From positions 496,001 to 560,000 of the forward strand of contig NZ_AMRN01000001.1 of NCBI RefSeq assembly GCF_000300275.1: DNA of 64,000 nucleotides. The letters are read 5' to 3'. The notes under the pieces were generated by a model. The model was not told the origin of the DNA. It ran no database searches and worked only from the letters and a program-made list of their open reading frames with translations. This document shows, piece by piece, positions 1 through 8,031 of the stretch (position 1 is its first letter; each line of letters opens with the position of its first letter). This DNA is from Thalassospira profundimaris WP0211. GTDB taxonomy: Bacteria; Pseudomonadota; Alphaproteobacteria; Rhodospirillales; Thalassospiraceae. The translations under genes were made by a program, and so were the position numbers.

Positions 1-451
1 TCATCATTACCCTCGAAGAAAAACGTTTCGGGATGACAGGATCAACACATGATCCCGCCGATCTCACGGAAATGATAAAGCCATCGTAGTGACCGTTGGT
101 CAATAATGATAAATGACCAATGGTTATTTATTTCACGCAGCGTTGCACAATTGCCACATCTTTAATTTCTGGGAGTCTCGGACAGAACGCCTTAAACCGC
201 ACCATGCAGGGAAGGCATACCTGCCATTCATATACGACTACCGGTCATTTTCAGGGAGTATTGTGATGCACGATTTCGGGTGATGGCTTTGTCCGTCGAC
301 CCCGGAATGCCCTTGCCGGTTATTCCTCGAACGCAAAGTGATTTAAGTCGGCACAGAAACACAAGATATTTTACGATAGAGTCGATCAACAGACAGACAA
401 CGGTGCACCGAAATGGGCGTGTCGAAACCCAAAGTTCCACCGCAAACAAAT
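1..451. other. Gene-free left edge
   Basis: I see no convincing gene in this stretch. The only open frames are short and have no recognisable protein features. It lies beyond the terminator of the porin gene. It is relatively AT-rich around 90-175 and carries one good dyad (92-124, listed separately), so it may hold the promoter or operator of a gene whose coding part lies outside the window. Confidence 0.5.
92..124. repeat. 33-bp dyad, possible operator
   Basis: ACCGTTGGTCA (92-102) and TGACCAATGGT (114-124) are inverted copies with one mismatch in 11 positions, separated by 11 AT-rich bases. The inner 7 bp (TTGGTCA/TGACCAA) are perfect. There is no T-run and the spacer is long, so it looks more like a binding site for a dimeric regulator than a terminator. 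The regulated gene is not evident. Confidence 0.4.
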
Positions 452-480
452 AAAAAAGGGGTGGCCAAAGCCACCCCTTT
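452..480 (-). terminator. Intrinsic terminator of the porin gene
   Basis: An 11-bp perfect stem (455-465 with 470-480) has a 4-nt loop. Read on the - strand it is followed by a run of six T. It sits 24 bp beyond the porin stop codon. Confidence 0.85.
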
Positions 481-503
481 CGTCTGTTTCCAATTCCAAA
501 GAA

Positions 504-1580
504 TTAGAAGTCGAGACGCAGACCGGTAACAGCACCGTAAGCATCGGTTTTGTCGCCGCCTTCAACATCGTCTTCGCCCCAGAAGATGGACGAACGCCAG
601 GAAACACCAGCACCGAGGGTGTAGGACAGACCAAGGTCAATCGCCTGGGTTTCGGTCGGGTCGAGAGTCGCGGTGTCGCGCTCGTCATCCTGGTAAGCAT
701 AGGTCAGGGAGATAGCAGCTGCATCCATGGAGTAGGATACGCCGAAGTCAAACGCATCAATGTCGCCACCACGGTCGGTAGCTGAGTCTTCGGATACACC
801 GTAGTCATCTTCGATGTGACCCCAGGAAGAACCGACGGTGAACGCACCGAAGCCAACATTGGCACCAACGCCGTACCAGTTGCCTTCACCCTGGTTTTCA
901 CCTTCAGCCGACAGGCTGATGCTTACACCGTCGAACTCGCCGCTATATGCAACAGCAAGAGAAACGATGTTGTCACCGGAACCATCGGAGTCGTCACTGA
1001 AACCACCGATCGAGTCAGGGGTAGTGGTGGTGTCTACATCCGTGTCGAACGAACCGTTACGGCCGCTGTCAGAAGCAAAGGAAACACCAGCCTGGAAGCC
1101 GCTGAAGGACGGGGTGAAGTAGGTTACACGGTTCTGGTCGCCCGAAGACGGAACGGTGTCGATCAGCGAAACGCTGTCGGTCCAGATGGTCATGTCGCCG
1201 TCGTTAACGCCAACCGGGCCAACTGCCGGAGCGGTGATCGACATGGAGTCAGCAACAGAGTCGTTTTTACCAATTTCGAAACGACCGAAGCCACCGCTGA
1301 TGTACAGGAACTGTTCGTCGATCTGGTCCGAAGAAGTTTCAGCTTCGAGTTCGATGTGTGCGCCAACCTGGATACCGTTATCAAGGATGGTTTCGCCATC
1401 GAAGTAAACTTCGGAGTCAGACTGGAAAGCATTTTTTGCTTCACCGGTGTCGGAATCAGCAAAACCAGCCCACTGCTCCATGTAACCACCGAGCGACAGA
1501 GTGATCGGCTCGGAAGCCTGTGCGGCACCTGCGAAACCGAAAGCGGCCATCGCGCTACCAGCAAGAAGAATCTTTTTCAT
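504..1580 (-). CDS. Outer-membrane porin
   Basis: A 358-aa general porin of the Gram-negative 16-strand beta-barrel type, expected to form water-filled pores in the outer membrane. The start at 1580 gives a classical signal peptide of about 22 residues (MKKIL...GAAQA, cleavage before SEP) and is preceded by GAGGGA; longer frames upstream are rejected for that reason. The mature part alternates aromatic and polar residues, is rich in Gly/Asp/Ser, and ends in Leu-Asp-Phe, the C-terminal Phe signature recognised by the BAM machinery. An Asp/Ser/Gly-rich insertion near residues 190-210 could be a surface loop or the constriction loop. It is a single-gene unit with its own terminator, divergent from the DUF3576 gene. 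The substrate cannot be told from sequence. Confidence 0.9.
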   Translation of the reverse strand: MKKILLAGSAMAAFGFAGAAQASEPITLSLGGYMEQWAGFADSDTGEAKNAFQSDSEVYFDGETILDNGIQVGAHIELEAETSSDQIDEQFLYISGGFGRFEIGKNDSVADSMSITAPAVGPVGVNDGDMTIWTDSVSLIDTVPSSGDQNRVTYFTPSFSGFQAGVSFASDSGRNGSFDTDVDTTTTPDSIGGFSDDSDGSGDNIVSLAVAYSGEFDGVSISLSAEGENQGEGNWYGVGANVGFGAFTVGSSWGHIEDDYGVSEDSATDRGGDIDAFDFGVSYSMDAAAISLTYAYQDDERDTATLDPTETQAIDLGLSYTLGAGVSWRSSIFWGEDDVEGGDKTDAYGAVTGLRLDF

Positions 1581-1825
1581 CTTTTCCCTCAACGTCTTTG
1601 CATGCGTTTTACGCAACAAATATATTTGGACAGCTTTTGCCGTCCGGTTCGCTAAGGATGGAGCCATCGTTGGCGGACGAAGTCAACAACGGCTGTGGCA
1701 GAAAAAGCACATTACCGGTTAACTGTTGTAAAAAAAACACACTCGTTTCCTTTGCCCCGAAACGAATTGCCGCATATATTGCTGCTTAACTTGAATTATC
1801 AATTGCTAACCGGGGTCGAACAGAC

Positions 1826-2395
1826 GTGCGTAATTCTGTATTGAAACTCTCAGCACTTTGCTCACTCGTCGCTTTGCTCGCTGGCTGTGGCGCAGGCAGC
1901 CAAACTGATTATGACAGCTATCCCGGCTCTGCCCCGGGCGATCAAAGGGTCGGAACCGAAGGAAGAGCTGCGACAAAAGCAGATGTAAAAGAGCGCGGTG
2001 GTCTGTTTGGCGGAGATGGCCTGAATATCTTTGGTGGAGAAGAGAAGAAAGAAGGCCCCAGCTCCGGCATCGGGGTTAATAGCTTCCTATGGCGCGCAAC
2101 GCTCGATACGCTCTCCTTTATGCCGCTCAATTCTGCGGATCCGTTTGGCGGGGTTATTATTACTGATTGGTACACGCCGCCGGAATCTTCTGATGAACGC
2201 TTCAAACTGACAGCCTATATCCTCGGTACGGCCCTGCGCTCCGATGCCATCAAGGTTTCCGTCTTCCGTCAGGTCAATGTCGGGCCAAATCAGTGGCAGG
2301 ATGCGGTTGTTGAACCCGGCACGGTGACTTCGATGGAAGACGCCATCCTGACCCGCGCCCGTCAGCTGCGCATTGACAGTGCAAATTCCGAATAA
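1826..2395 (+). CDS. DUF3576 family lipoprotein
   Basis: A 189-aa lipoprotein starting at GTG. The N-terminus has a short positively charged region, a hydrophobic core and a lipobox (LLAGC, Cys about residue 21), so it should be lipid-anchored. A Gly/Lys/Glu-rich linker to about residue 80 precedes the conserved domain (SFLWRATLDTLSFMPL..., residues 86-180) typical of the alphaproteobacterial DUF3576 family, whose function is unknown. In many alphaproteobacteria this gene sits directly before leuS, lptE and holA; here only a short leuS-like ORF follows, 5 bp downstream. Confidence 0.85.
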   Translation: MRNSVLKLSALCSLVALLAGCGAGSQTDYDSYPGSAPGDQRVGTEGRAATKADVKERGGLFGGDGLNIFGGEEKKEGPSSGIGVNSFLWRATLDTLSFMPLNSADPFGGVIITDWYTPPESSDERFKLTAYILGTALRSDAIKVSVFRQVNVGPNQWQDAVVEPGTVTSMEDAILTRARQLRIDSANSE

Positions 2396-2400
2396 GGCTG

Positions 2401-3063
2401 ATGTCGCAAGGCACGCTTTATATATCGCCTGAATACAACCCCCACTCGCTGCAACGCGACTGGGGGTTTGTTGTATCGGCAGACCGACGTAATGTTTTTG
2501 AGGTGATACCAGAGAGCCTCACGACAGTTCGTGCTTCACTCTACTGCTCAGTTCTTAAGGCATCACCACTGGATTTATCGCCACCCCCCTCACAGCCCTA
2601 TCGTCCGGCCAAGGTCACAACCGATGAATCAGTGGGCAATGGCGAACAGCTCTATCATGAAGTTGGGTTTGATATCATGTCACTCGCTTTGATGGCTGAT
2701 GTACCAGCCCACCGACCGTTACACCTGACACAAAACAGCATGATTGGTCATTGGCGTTGGTTACGTGACGTCTGGCGTGTAGGATCCTCGCGCCCACAGT
2801 GTACGGCAACCATGAATACCCGGAACGCGGTGACAGAGGCATTACGAAACGGCAAAAACAATCTTGCCATCGCCGAGCTGCGTAATCTGTTCAAAAAGGT
2901 ACAGCACGAGCCCGACAATGCCGGGCTGTACATTTCTTTTCTGAACAGCCTATCTCTGTTTTGCCCTTTTATCGCAACCGAACTATTGTGGCGCCAGGGC
3001 CGGATTGAACAGGACCCAATCAGCCGGTCCCGGACCAAAGATAAAGAAGGTATAGCTGAATGA
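2401..3063 (+). CDS. Short leucyl-tRNA synthetase-like ORF, probable leuS remnant
   Basis: A 220-aa open frame at the place where alphaproteobacteria usually carry leuS (about 850 codons). Residues about 75-200 line up in order with the end of the catalytic domain and the anticodon-binding domain of LeuRS: a Gly-x-Asp then Leu-Met-x-Asp-x-Pro-x-x-Arg stretch (family: GAD...LMLSDSPPERD), WRWLRDVWRV (family: GAWRF..RVWRL), NLAIAELRNLF (family: FNxAIAxLxEL) and SLFCPFIATELLW (family: LLAPFxPHIAEELW). The KMSKS site is degraded to KVTTD; the HIGH site, editing domain and C-terminal domain are absent, so aminoacylation is impossible. Codon choice (ATA, GTA, CGA, TCA) is unlike the neighbours. The first 25 codons coincide with a terminator-like hairpin, so the true start is uncertain. 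The stop overlaps the lptE start (ATGA). The homology is my own pattern reading and needs a profile search. Confidence 0.5.
   Translation: MSQGTLYISPEYNPHSLQRDWGFVVSADRRNVFEVIPESLTTVRASLYCSVLKASPLDLSPPPSQPYRPAKVTTDESVGNGEQLYHEVGFDIMSLALMADVPAHRPLHLTQNSMIGHWRWLRDVWRVGSSRPQCTATMNTRNAVTEALRNGKNNLAIAELRNLFKKVQHEPDNAGLYISFLNSLSLFCPFIATELLWRQGRIEQDPISRSRTKDKEGIAE
2433..2476 (+). terminator. Terminator-like hairpin after the DUF3576 gene
   Basis: Inverted arms around CCCCCA / TGGGGG, extended by ATACAAC / GTTGTAT with a 3-nt bulge, are followed by TTTGTTGT. It lies 40 bp after the DUF3576 stop and inside the first codons of the leuS-like ORF. It may end the DUF3576 transcript, in which case the early part of that ORF would not be coding. 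Confidence 0.45.
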
Positions 3064-3566
3064 CATTGCGCGCGGTTTTTCCGATTCTCGCACTCCTGGC
3101 CCTGACAACGCTCAGCGCCTGCGGATTTCGCCCGCTCTATGCTACAGCGGGTGATGATTACAACACCGCAGTCAATATGGCCCAGGTAAAGGTCGCCGTG
3201 ATCAATGACCGTGTCGGCCAACTGACCCGCAATGCCCTGCTTGAGACGCTGACCCCGCGCGGTCAAAGTGCCAACCCGCTCTATGATTTGAAGGTGACCT
3301 TGTCCGAATCGACGAGTGAGCAAGGCTTTACCAAGGAAAATGAAGCGACGATTGCCGATTACCTGATTAACGCCAAGTACGAACTTGTCCGCCGGTCCGA
3401 TACCAAGGTCCTGCGCAAAGGGTCGGTCCGCGCCCGCACCAGCTACAACATCGTCGATTCGGAATTTGCCACCATCGAGGCCGAAGATGCCGCCCGTGGC
3501 GACGCTGCGCGAAACCTCGCTCAGCAGCTGGCCAACCAGGTCGCGATTGGCCTGCGGTCACAATAA
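3060..3566 (+). CDS. lptE: LPS-assembly lipoprotein LptE
   Basis: A 168-aa lipoprotein with lipobox LSAC (Cys at residue 21) followed directly by GFRPLYA, the hallmark of the LptE/RlpB family. It would plug the LptD barrel in the outer membrane and help insert lipopolysaccharide. Length fits the family. Its start codon overlaps the stop of the preceding ORF (ATGA), suggesting translational coupling, and holA follows 60 bp later; lptE-holA adjacency is standard in proteobacteria. Confidence 0.9.
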   Translation: MTLRAVFPILALLALTTLSACGFRPLYATAGDDYNTAVNMAQVKVAVINDRVGQLTRNALLETLTPRGQSANPLYDLKVTLSESTSEQGFTKENEATIADYLINAKYELVRRSDTKVLRKGSVRARTSYNIVDSEFATIEAEDAARGDAARNLAQQLANQVAIGLRSQ

Positions 3567-3626
3567 CGCCGTTCTCCGAACCTCTCACACGTCACGCCCA
3601 CTCCCCAACGAACCACAAGGCGCATC

Positions 3627-4658
3627 ATGAAGCTCAAGGCAGCACAGGTTGAAAACTTCTTGCGCGCCCCGGATGCAAAGGCGCAGCTGGTCCTGATTTA
3701 CGGTGAGGACGAAGGTCTTGTGCGTGAACGTGCGACCAAACTGGCCAAAACCGTGGTCGAGGACCTCAAGGATCCCTTCCGCGTGATCGAGCTTGGCACC
3801 GCCCAACTCAAGGAAGATCCCAGCCGCCTGCGCGACGAAGCTGCTGCCATGAGCTTTGGCGGCGGACGCCGCGTGATCCGACTCCGCGATATCGGTGATG
3901 CGCAGGCTCCTGTCATTGCCGATTTCCTCGGTGATCCGGCCGGCGATGCCCTGATTGTCATTGAGGCCGGAAGCCTTCCGACTCGCTCTAAACTGCGTCA
4001 GGCAGTCGAAAAGGCTGGCAATGGCATGGCCCTGCCCTGCTATGCTGATGGCGCCCGCGACATCGAAAGCTTGATCCAGTCGATCATGGAAGAACACAAA
4101 CTGCGCATTGACCGCGATGCGACAAGCTATCTGGTCGCCAATCTCGGATCTGACCGCATGATTTCACGAAGCGAGCTTGAAAAGCTCGCCCTTTATGCGC
4201 TCAAGGACGGTCAGGTCACGCTGGCAGATGCCATGGCCTGCGTTGGCGACAGTTCCGCGCGCCACTATGACGATGTCATTCAGGCCGTCTCACAGGGCAA
4301 TGTCGTAAATCTCGATGCCGCCCTGACCCGCCTGGTCGAAGAGGGCCTCAACCCGGTTGGCGCATTACGGATGATGATCAGCTATTTTCAGAAACTGCAT
4401 CTGGTCAAGGGACAGGTTTCCCAGGGTACCAGTGCCGATCAGGCGATGAAGTCGCTCCGCCCGCCGCTGTTTTTCAAGGCCGCTGATCAGTTTCGCGCCA
4501 ATCTGAATTACTGGGCGGTCAATAACCTGCAGCGTGCCTTGCAAATCCTGCTGGAAGCCGAAAAGGATTGCAAAAGTGGCTTGGCCATCCCCGAAACCAT
4601 CGCCCATCGCGCCATGATCAAGGTGGCGGTTGCCCGTCAGAAACAGGTCAGACGCTAA
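3627..4658 (+). CDS. holA: DNA polymerase III subunit delta
   Basis: A 343-aa clamp-loader delta subunit that opens the beta sliding clamp at primer ends. The N-terminus (VLIYGEDEGLVRERA, residues 23-37) is the degenerate ATPase-like nucleotide-binding segment of delta, followed by the DPFR segment and the conserved SLPTRSKLRQ region; the helical collar domain forms the C-terminal third. Length is normal. It follows lptE, as in most proteobacteria, and converges with parB across a terminator. Confidence 0.93.
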   Translation: MKLKAAQVENFLRAPDAKAQLVLIYGEDEGLVRERATKLAKTVVEDLKDPFRVIELGTAQLKEDPSRLRDEAAAMSFGGGRRVIRLRDIGDAQAPVIADFLGDPAGDALIVIEAGSLPTRSKLRQAVEKAGNGMALPCYADGARDIESLIQSIMEEHKLRIDRDATSYLVANLGSDRMISRSELEKLALYALKDGQVTLADAMACVGDSSARHYDDVIQAVSQGNVVNLDAALTRLVEEGLNPVGALRMMISYFQKLHLVKGQVSQGTSADQAMKSLRPPLFFKAADQFRANLNYWAVNNLQRALQILLEAEKDCKSGLAIPETIAHRAMIKVAVARQKQVRR

Positions 4659-4765
4659 ACGCTAACCCGATTCGCCAGTCTTCAGCGCCATCGCGGTAAT
4701 TAAGGTCAATGCAATGTGGCCGCGCCCTTACTGGAATGCGTCCAAAACGCACCAAAAACGCCAAA

Positions 4766-4799
4766 AACGCGGTCCGGGATATGATCCCCGTACCGCGTT
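4766..4799 (-). terminator. Intrinsic terminator of parB
   Basis: An 8-bp outer stem (AACGCGGT 4766-4773 with ACCGCGTT 4792-4799) plus a 5-bp inner stem, followed on the - strand by T5 and a second T5. It lies about 120 bp beyond the parB stop and separates it from convergent holA. Confidence 0.75.
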
Positions 4800-4918
4800 A
4801 AATATCTAAAGGATCCGCTTCACCTCAACCGATCCTCGGCGGGATTTTGCTTCTTCTTCTTTAAGCTTCTTAAGCTGATCGATCTTGTCGCGATCAAGAT
4901 CCTTCATGCTGGTTTTGG

Positions 4919-6145
4919 TTACGGCTTTTTTCCCGTGCCATCTGCAACCTCCTCCAGCACATCCTCGTCGACTTCTTCCTGCGCGATCGGCATGTCGCCT
5001 TCGGGCTCATCGTCGATCATCAGGCTGTCGTCATCGATCCCGTCAAGATCACGGCCACCATCAACCGCATCGGCAATCGATTCGAGCTCGCTGGTCAGCG
5101 CATCCTCGTCTTCGTTTTCCGCGTCATCGACCGATTCGGCTTCAAACTCGTCATCTTCGATAAACATCGAATCGAACTCGTTCTCGTCCGGGCCGGGCGC
5201 GGCATCAGCATCATCCGAAATATCGGCGGCCTTGCCATGCGTCAGGCGCTGCAGGATGTCATCAAGCTGCTCGAGCGTTTCATAGCGGATCGAGATTTTA
5301 CCCGCCGATCCGTCAAAGTCGATATTGACCGCCAACCCCAACATGTTGCTAAGGTCACGCTCGAGAGACACCGTATCTGGGTCTTTTTCGATCGAAGACC
5401 GGCCCGATGATTTCTTCGGACGCGCAGCCTTGCCGCCATCGGTTTTGACCAGTTTTTCCGCCTGACGAACGTTCAGGCCCTTCTTGACGATCTGGGCCGC
5501 AAGCTCGACGGCATTATCCGCCCCCAGCAACGCGCGCGCATGGCCGGAGCTCAGAACCTTGTCTGAGAGCATCTGCTTGATCGGGGCTGGCAGGCCCAGC
5601 AAACGCAGGCTGTTGGCAATGTGACTGCGGCTTTTACCCAATGCCTGGCCAAGTGCTTCCTGCGTGTGGGAAAACTCGCTCATCAGGCGGTTATAGCCCT
5701 CCGCCTCTTCAAGCGGCGACAGATCCTGACGCTGCAGGTTTTCAATCAGGGCAATTTCGGCGGTTTCGCGATCATCAAATTCGCGTACCAGAACCGGCAC
5801 TTCATGAAGCTGTGCCCGCTGGGCCGCGCGCCAGCGACGTTCACCGGCGATGATTTCATATTTGGTTTCGCCCGTCGAAGAGGCACGCACCAGAATCGGC
5901 TGAATGATGCCCTTTTGGCGGATCGAGGCCGCCAGATCATCAATCGCGTCATCATCAAAATTGCTGCGCGGCTGAAACGGCGACGGTTTCAGATCGGTGA
6001 TCGCAATATGTTGCGTCGTCCCGCCCGGTCCCGGATGGACCGCCTCGGCGCTATCGCCACTGGCGGCAACCGCAACTTCTTCGTCCTCTTCGCCCAGAAG
6101 TGCAGACAGTCCCCTGCCCAACCCGCGTTTTTTTGCTTCGCTCAT
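4919..6145 (-). CDS. parB: Chromosome partitioning protein ParB
   Basis: A 408-aa parS-binding CTP-switch protein that loads at parS and spreads to form the partition complex. The N-terminal KKRGLGRGLSALL (residues 5-17) is the ParA-stimulating motif; the ParB/Srx nuclease-fold CTP-binding domain holds ENLQRQDLSPLEEA and the GERRWRAAQ box; the helix-turn-helix (SHIANSLRLLGLP) and the C-terminal dimerisation domain end near residue 304. After that comes an unusual 104-residue tail dominated by Asp and Glu. The start was set at 6145 because it overlaps the parA stop (ATGA) and begins with the family N-terminus; the frame is open 22 codons further up. Three parS sites lie within 4 kb upstream. 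Confidence 0.95.
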   Translation of the reverse strand: MSEAKKRGLGRGLSALLGEEDEEVAVAASGDSAEAVHPGPGGTTQHIAITDLKPSPFQPRSNFDDDAIDDLAASIRQKGIIQPILVRASSTGETKYEIIAGERRWRAAQRAQLHEVPVLVREFDDRETAEIALIENLQRQDLSPLEEAEGYNRLMSEFSHTQEALGQALGKSRSHIANSLRLLGLPAPIKQMLSDKVLSSGHARALLGADNAVELAAQIVKKGLNVRQAEKLVKTDGGKAARPKKSSGRSSIEKDPDTVSLERDLSNMLGLAVNIDFDGSAGKISIRYETLEQLDDILQRLTHGKAADISDDADAAPGPDENEFDSMFIEDDEFEAESVDDAENEDEDALTSELESIADAVDGGRDLDGIDDDSLMIDDEPEGDMPIAQEEVDEDVLEEVADGTGKKP

Positions 6146-6969
6146 GCTTTCACCCCTTCGCGTTTCAGGACTTCGCTCGCAAGATTCAGATAGGCCCGTG
6201 AACCCGGGCACTTCATATCATAGACCAGCACCGGTGTTCCGTGGCTGGGGGCTTCGGAAACGCGGACATTGCGCGGAATCACCGTGCGATACACCACATC
6301 TCCGAAATAATCGCGCACATCGTTGGCCACCTGGGCCGACAGGTTGTTGCGCTTGTCATACATGGTCAGCACAATGCCCTGAATTTCAAGGTTCGGATTG
6401 AACGCCTTCTTGACCCGTTTGATGGTCCGCACCAGATGGCTGACCCCCTCAAGGGCAAAGAATTCACATTGCAACGGCACCAGAACCGCGTCGGATGCCA
6501 CCAGCGCATTCAGGGTCAAAAGACCCAGCGACGGCGGGCAATCGATCAGAACGTAATCAACATCGTGCGGCAATTTGCCAAGCGATTCCTTAAGCTGCAT
6601 CTCGCGACGGTCGAAATCGACCAGCTCGATCTCCGCCCCCGAAAGATCCATGCCCGATGGCACGATGCTGAGCCGCGGGATCGAGGTTTCCTTACGTGCC
6701 TCTTCCAACGTATTGCCGTTGATCAGCACGTCATAAGAACTGATTTCGCGGTCGGACGGACGCAGGCCCAAGCCGGTACTGGCATTGCCCTGCGGGTCAA
6801 GATCGACAATCAGAACCCGCTGGTTCACAGCCGCCAGTGCGGTTGCCAGATTGATCGTCGTGGTGGTCTTGCCCACACCGCCCTTCTGGTTGGCCACGGC
6901 GATAATCCGCGGACGATGCGCGGCACCATCAGATTTCGTCGAAAGCGGCAAATCAATAACATCCGTCAC
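6142..6969 (-). CDS. parA: Chromosome partitioning ATPase ParA
   Basis: A 275-aa Walker-type ParA/Soj ATPase that moves ParB-parS complexes over the nucleoid. The deviant Walker A KGGVGKTTTT (residues 29-38), the VDLDPQGNAS switch and the Walker B-type DYVLIDCPPSLG are intact. The start is GTG, overlapping the rsmG stop (GTGA), and the stop overlaps the parB start (ATGA), so rsmG-parA-parB appears translationally coupled. A short N-terminal extension precedes the ATPase core (RIIAVANQ), common in alphaproteobacterial ParA. Confidence 0.96.
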   Translation of the reverse strand: MTDVIDLPLSTKSDGAAHRPRIIAVANQKGGVGKTTTTINLATALAAVNQRVLIVDLDPQGNASTGLGLRPSDREISSYDVLINGNTLEEARKETSIPRLSIVPSGMDLSGAEIELVDFDRREMQLKESLGKLPHDVDYVLIDCPPSLGLLTLNALVASDAVLVPLQCEFFALEGVSHLVRTIKRVKKAFNPNLEIQGIVLTMYDKRNNLSAQVANDVRDYFGDVVYRTVIPRNVRVSEAPSHGTPVLVYDMKCPGSRAYLNLASEVLKREGVKA

Positions 6970-7601
6970 CGGCCCACTCCTTTTAAGATCATCACGACAC
7001 CGTCCGGATCGACCAGGCTGGCATGCGTGGTTACATCAAATGTCCAACCGGCGTCACGTGCGTCCGCCAGCTCATCCTCAAAGGCACGTCCCTTCAGCAG
7101 CACATAATGGCCACCGTCTTTCAAATGGCGCTGCCCCAACTCCAACAGCTTCGGCAAAGGGGCAAAGGCGCGCGCCGTAATCACATCGGCGTCCCGCGGG
7201 GCAGCCGCCTCAATCCGTTCACGGGCAATTTCGGTCTTATCCAGCACACCGCAAACCCGGGCGGCTTCCATCAGGAAGACCGTCTTTTTGGTGTTGGATT
7301 CCATCAAGGTGACATTATTGGCGCCAAGGATCGCCAGAACGATGCCCGGGAACCCTGCACCCGATCCAAAATCAACGATTTTGCCGGTTGTCGCGATGTC
7401 CTGAACATAGGGCCAAAGCTGCGCAGAATCCTGTAAATGACGTCCCCAAACGTCTTCGGCCGTGCTGGCGCCAACGATATTAATCCGCGGCTGCCACTTC
7501 ACGACAAGGTCTGCATACTGGCTGAGGCGATCCAATGTTTCACGTGAAACATTCAAATCCTGCTCAAACCATGTTTTTACGGGTGTGGAAATTGTCTGCA
7601 T
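6966..7601 (-). CDS. rsmG: 16S rRNA (guanine-527-N7)-methyltransferase RsmG
   Basis: A 211-aa SAM-dependent methyltransferase (GidB) that modifies G527 of 16S rRNA. The SAM-binding loop DFGSGAGFPG is near residue 75. The frame is open for 76 codons upstream, but the chosen start (MQTISTPV) gives the family length; no strong ribosome-binding site is visible. The N-terminal codons Asn-Val-Ser-Arg-Glu-Thr are encoded by a parS site, a frequent arrangement in gidB genes. It begins the rsmG-parA-parB unit. Confidence 0.93.
   Translation of the reverse strand: MQTISTPVKTWFEQDLNVSRETLDRLSQYADLVVKWQPRINIVGASTAEDVWGRHLQDSAQLWPYVQDIATTGKIVDFGSGAGFPGIVLAILGANNVTLMESNTKKTVFLMEAARVCGVLDKTEIARERIEAAAPRDADVITARAFAPLPKLLELGQRHLKDGGHYVLLKGRAFEDELADARDAGWTFDVTTHASLVDPDGVVMILKGVGR
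7536..7551. other. parS site 1 (inside rsmG)
   Basis: TGTTTCACGTGAAACA, a perfect match to the universal chromosomal parS consensus; the palindrome extends to 20 bp (7534-7553). It lies in the 5' coding part of rsmG. ParB encoded nearby should bind here. Confidence 0.95.
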
Positions 7602-7706
7602 ATTTGAGTTATAGGCCGAGCCCAAAAAACACACCAGTCTTGATTTTAGTGCTTTTACGTTTTTGGCCGCGTGGGATGCGATAAAATCAGAATAAAACAC
7701 ATCGAA

Positions 7707-7722
7707 TGTTTCACGTGAAACA
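7707..7722. other. parS site 2 (rsmG-mnmG intergenic)
   Basis: A second perfect TGTTTCACGTGAAACA, with palindromy extending to 22 bp (7704-7725). It lies in the 430-bp gap between rsmG and mnmG; apart from this site and the mnmG terminator I see nothing else in that gap. Confidence 0.95.
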
Positions 7723-7937
7723 TTCCCACATCCAAAATGCGTCATTCCAGGCCCAAAACACCGCATATTCGATGAAGTTTGACTGCCCATCGACACTGCA
7801 TGGGCGACTCCACCACCCCACCCAACCAAAATCCCTTGCGACTCGGCAGAAGCCGCCGGTTACGATCAACCAAACTTCCACATTACCCGGCCGTCTTATA
7901 CACCTAGGGCCCTACCCGACGCCCCGGCCAAAACAAA

Positions 7938-7968
7938 AACGCCCGGCCAGTGAATTTGGCCGGGCGTT
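7938..7968 (-). terminator. Intrinsic terminator of mnmG
   Basis: A perfect 12-bp GC-rich stem (7938-7949 with 7957-7968) with a 7-nt loop. On the - strand it is followed by GTTTTTGTTTT. It separates the mnmG transcript from the rsmG-parA-parB unit. Confidence 0.85.
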
Positions 7969-8031
7969 GTAACTGGATAAGAAGCGTCCAGATCGGACAC
8001 TATATATCTGGTCTGTGTGGACGAAGACCGA

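Noticed and set aside
228-449. Short - strand frame near the left edge
   Set aside because: No ribosome-binding site or recognisable sequence; it lies beyond the porin terminator.
816-1655. A 279-codon open frame on the + strand across the porin gene
   Set aside because: It is antisense to a clear porin with signal peptide and C-terminal Phe; its translation has no domain or ribosome-binding site.
2748-3323. A 191-codon - strand frame over the leuS-like ORF and lptE
   Set aside because: It crosses lptE, which is clearly coded on the + strand.
6241-7107. A 288-codon + strand frame across parA
   Set aside because: Shadow of parA, whose Walker motifs are intact on the other strand.
7602-7829. 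Longer rsmG start including 76 extra codons
   Set aside because: The extension covers parS site 2 and gives an N-terminus not seen in the family.
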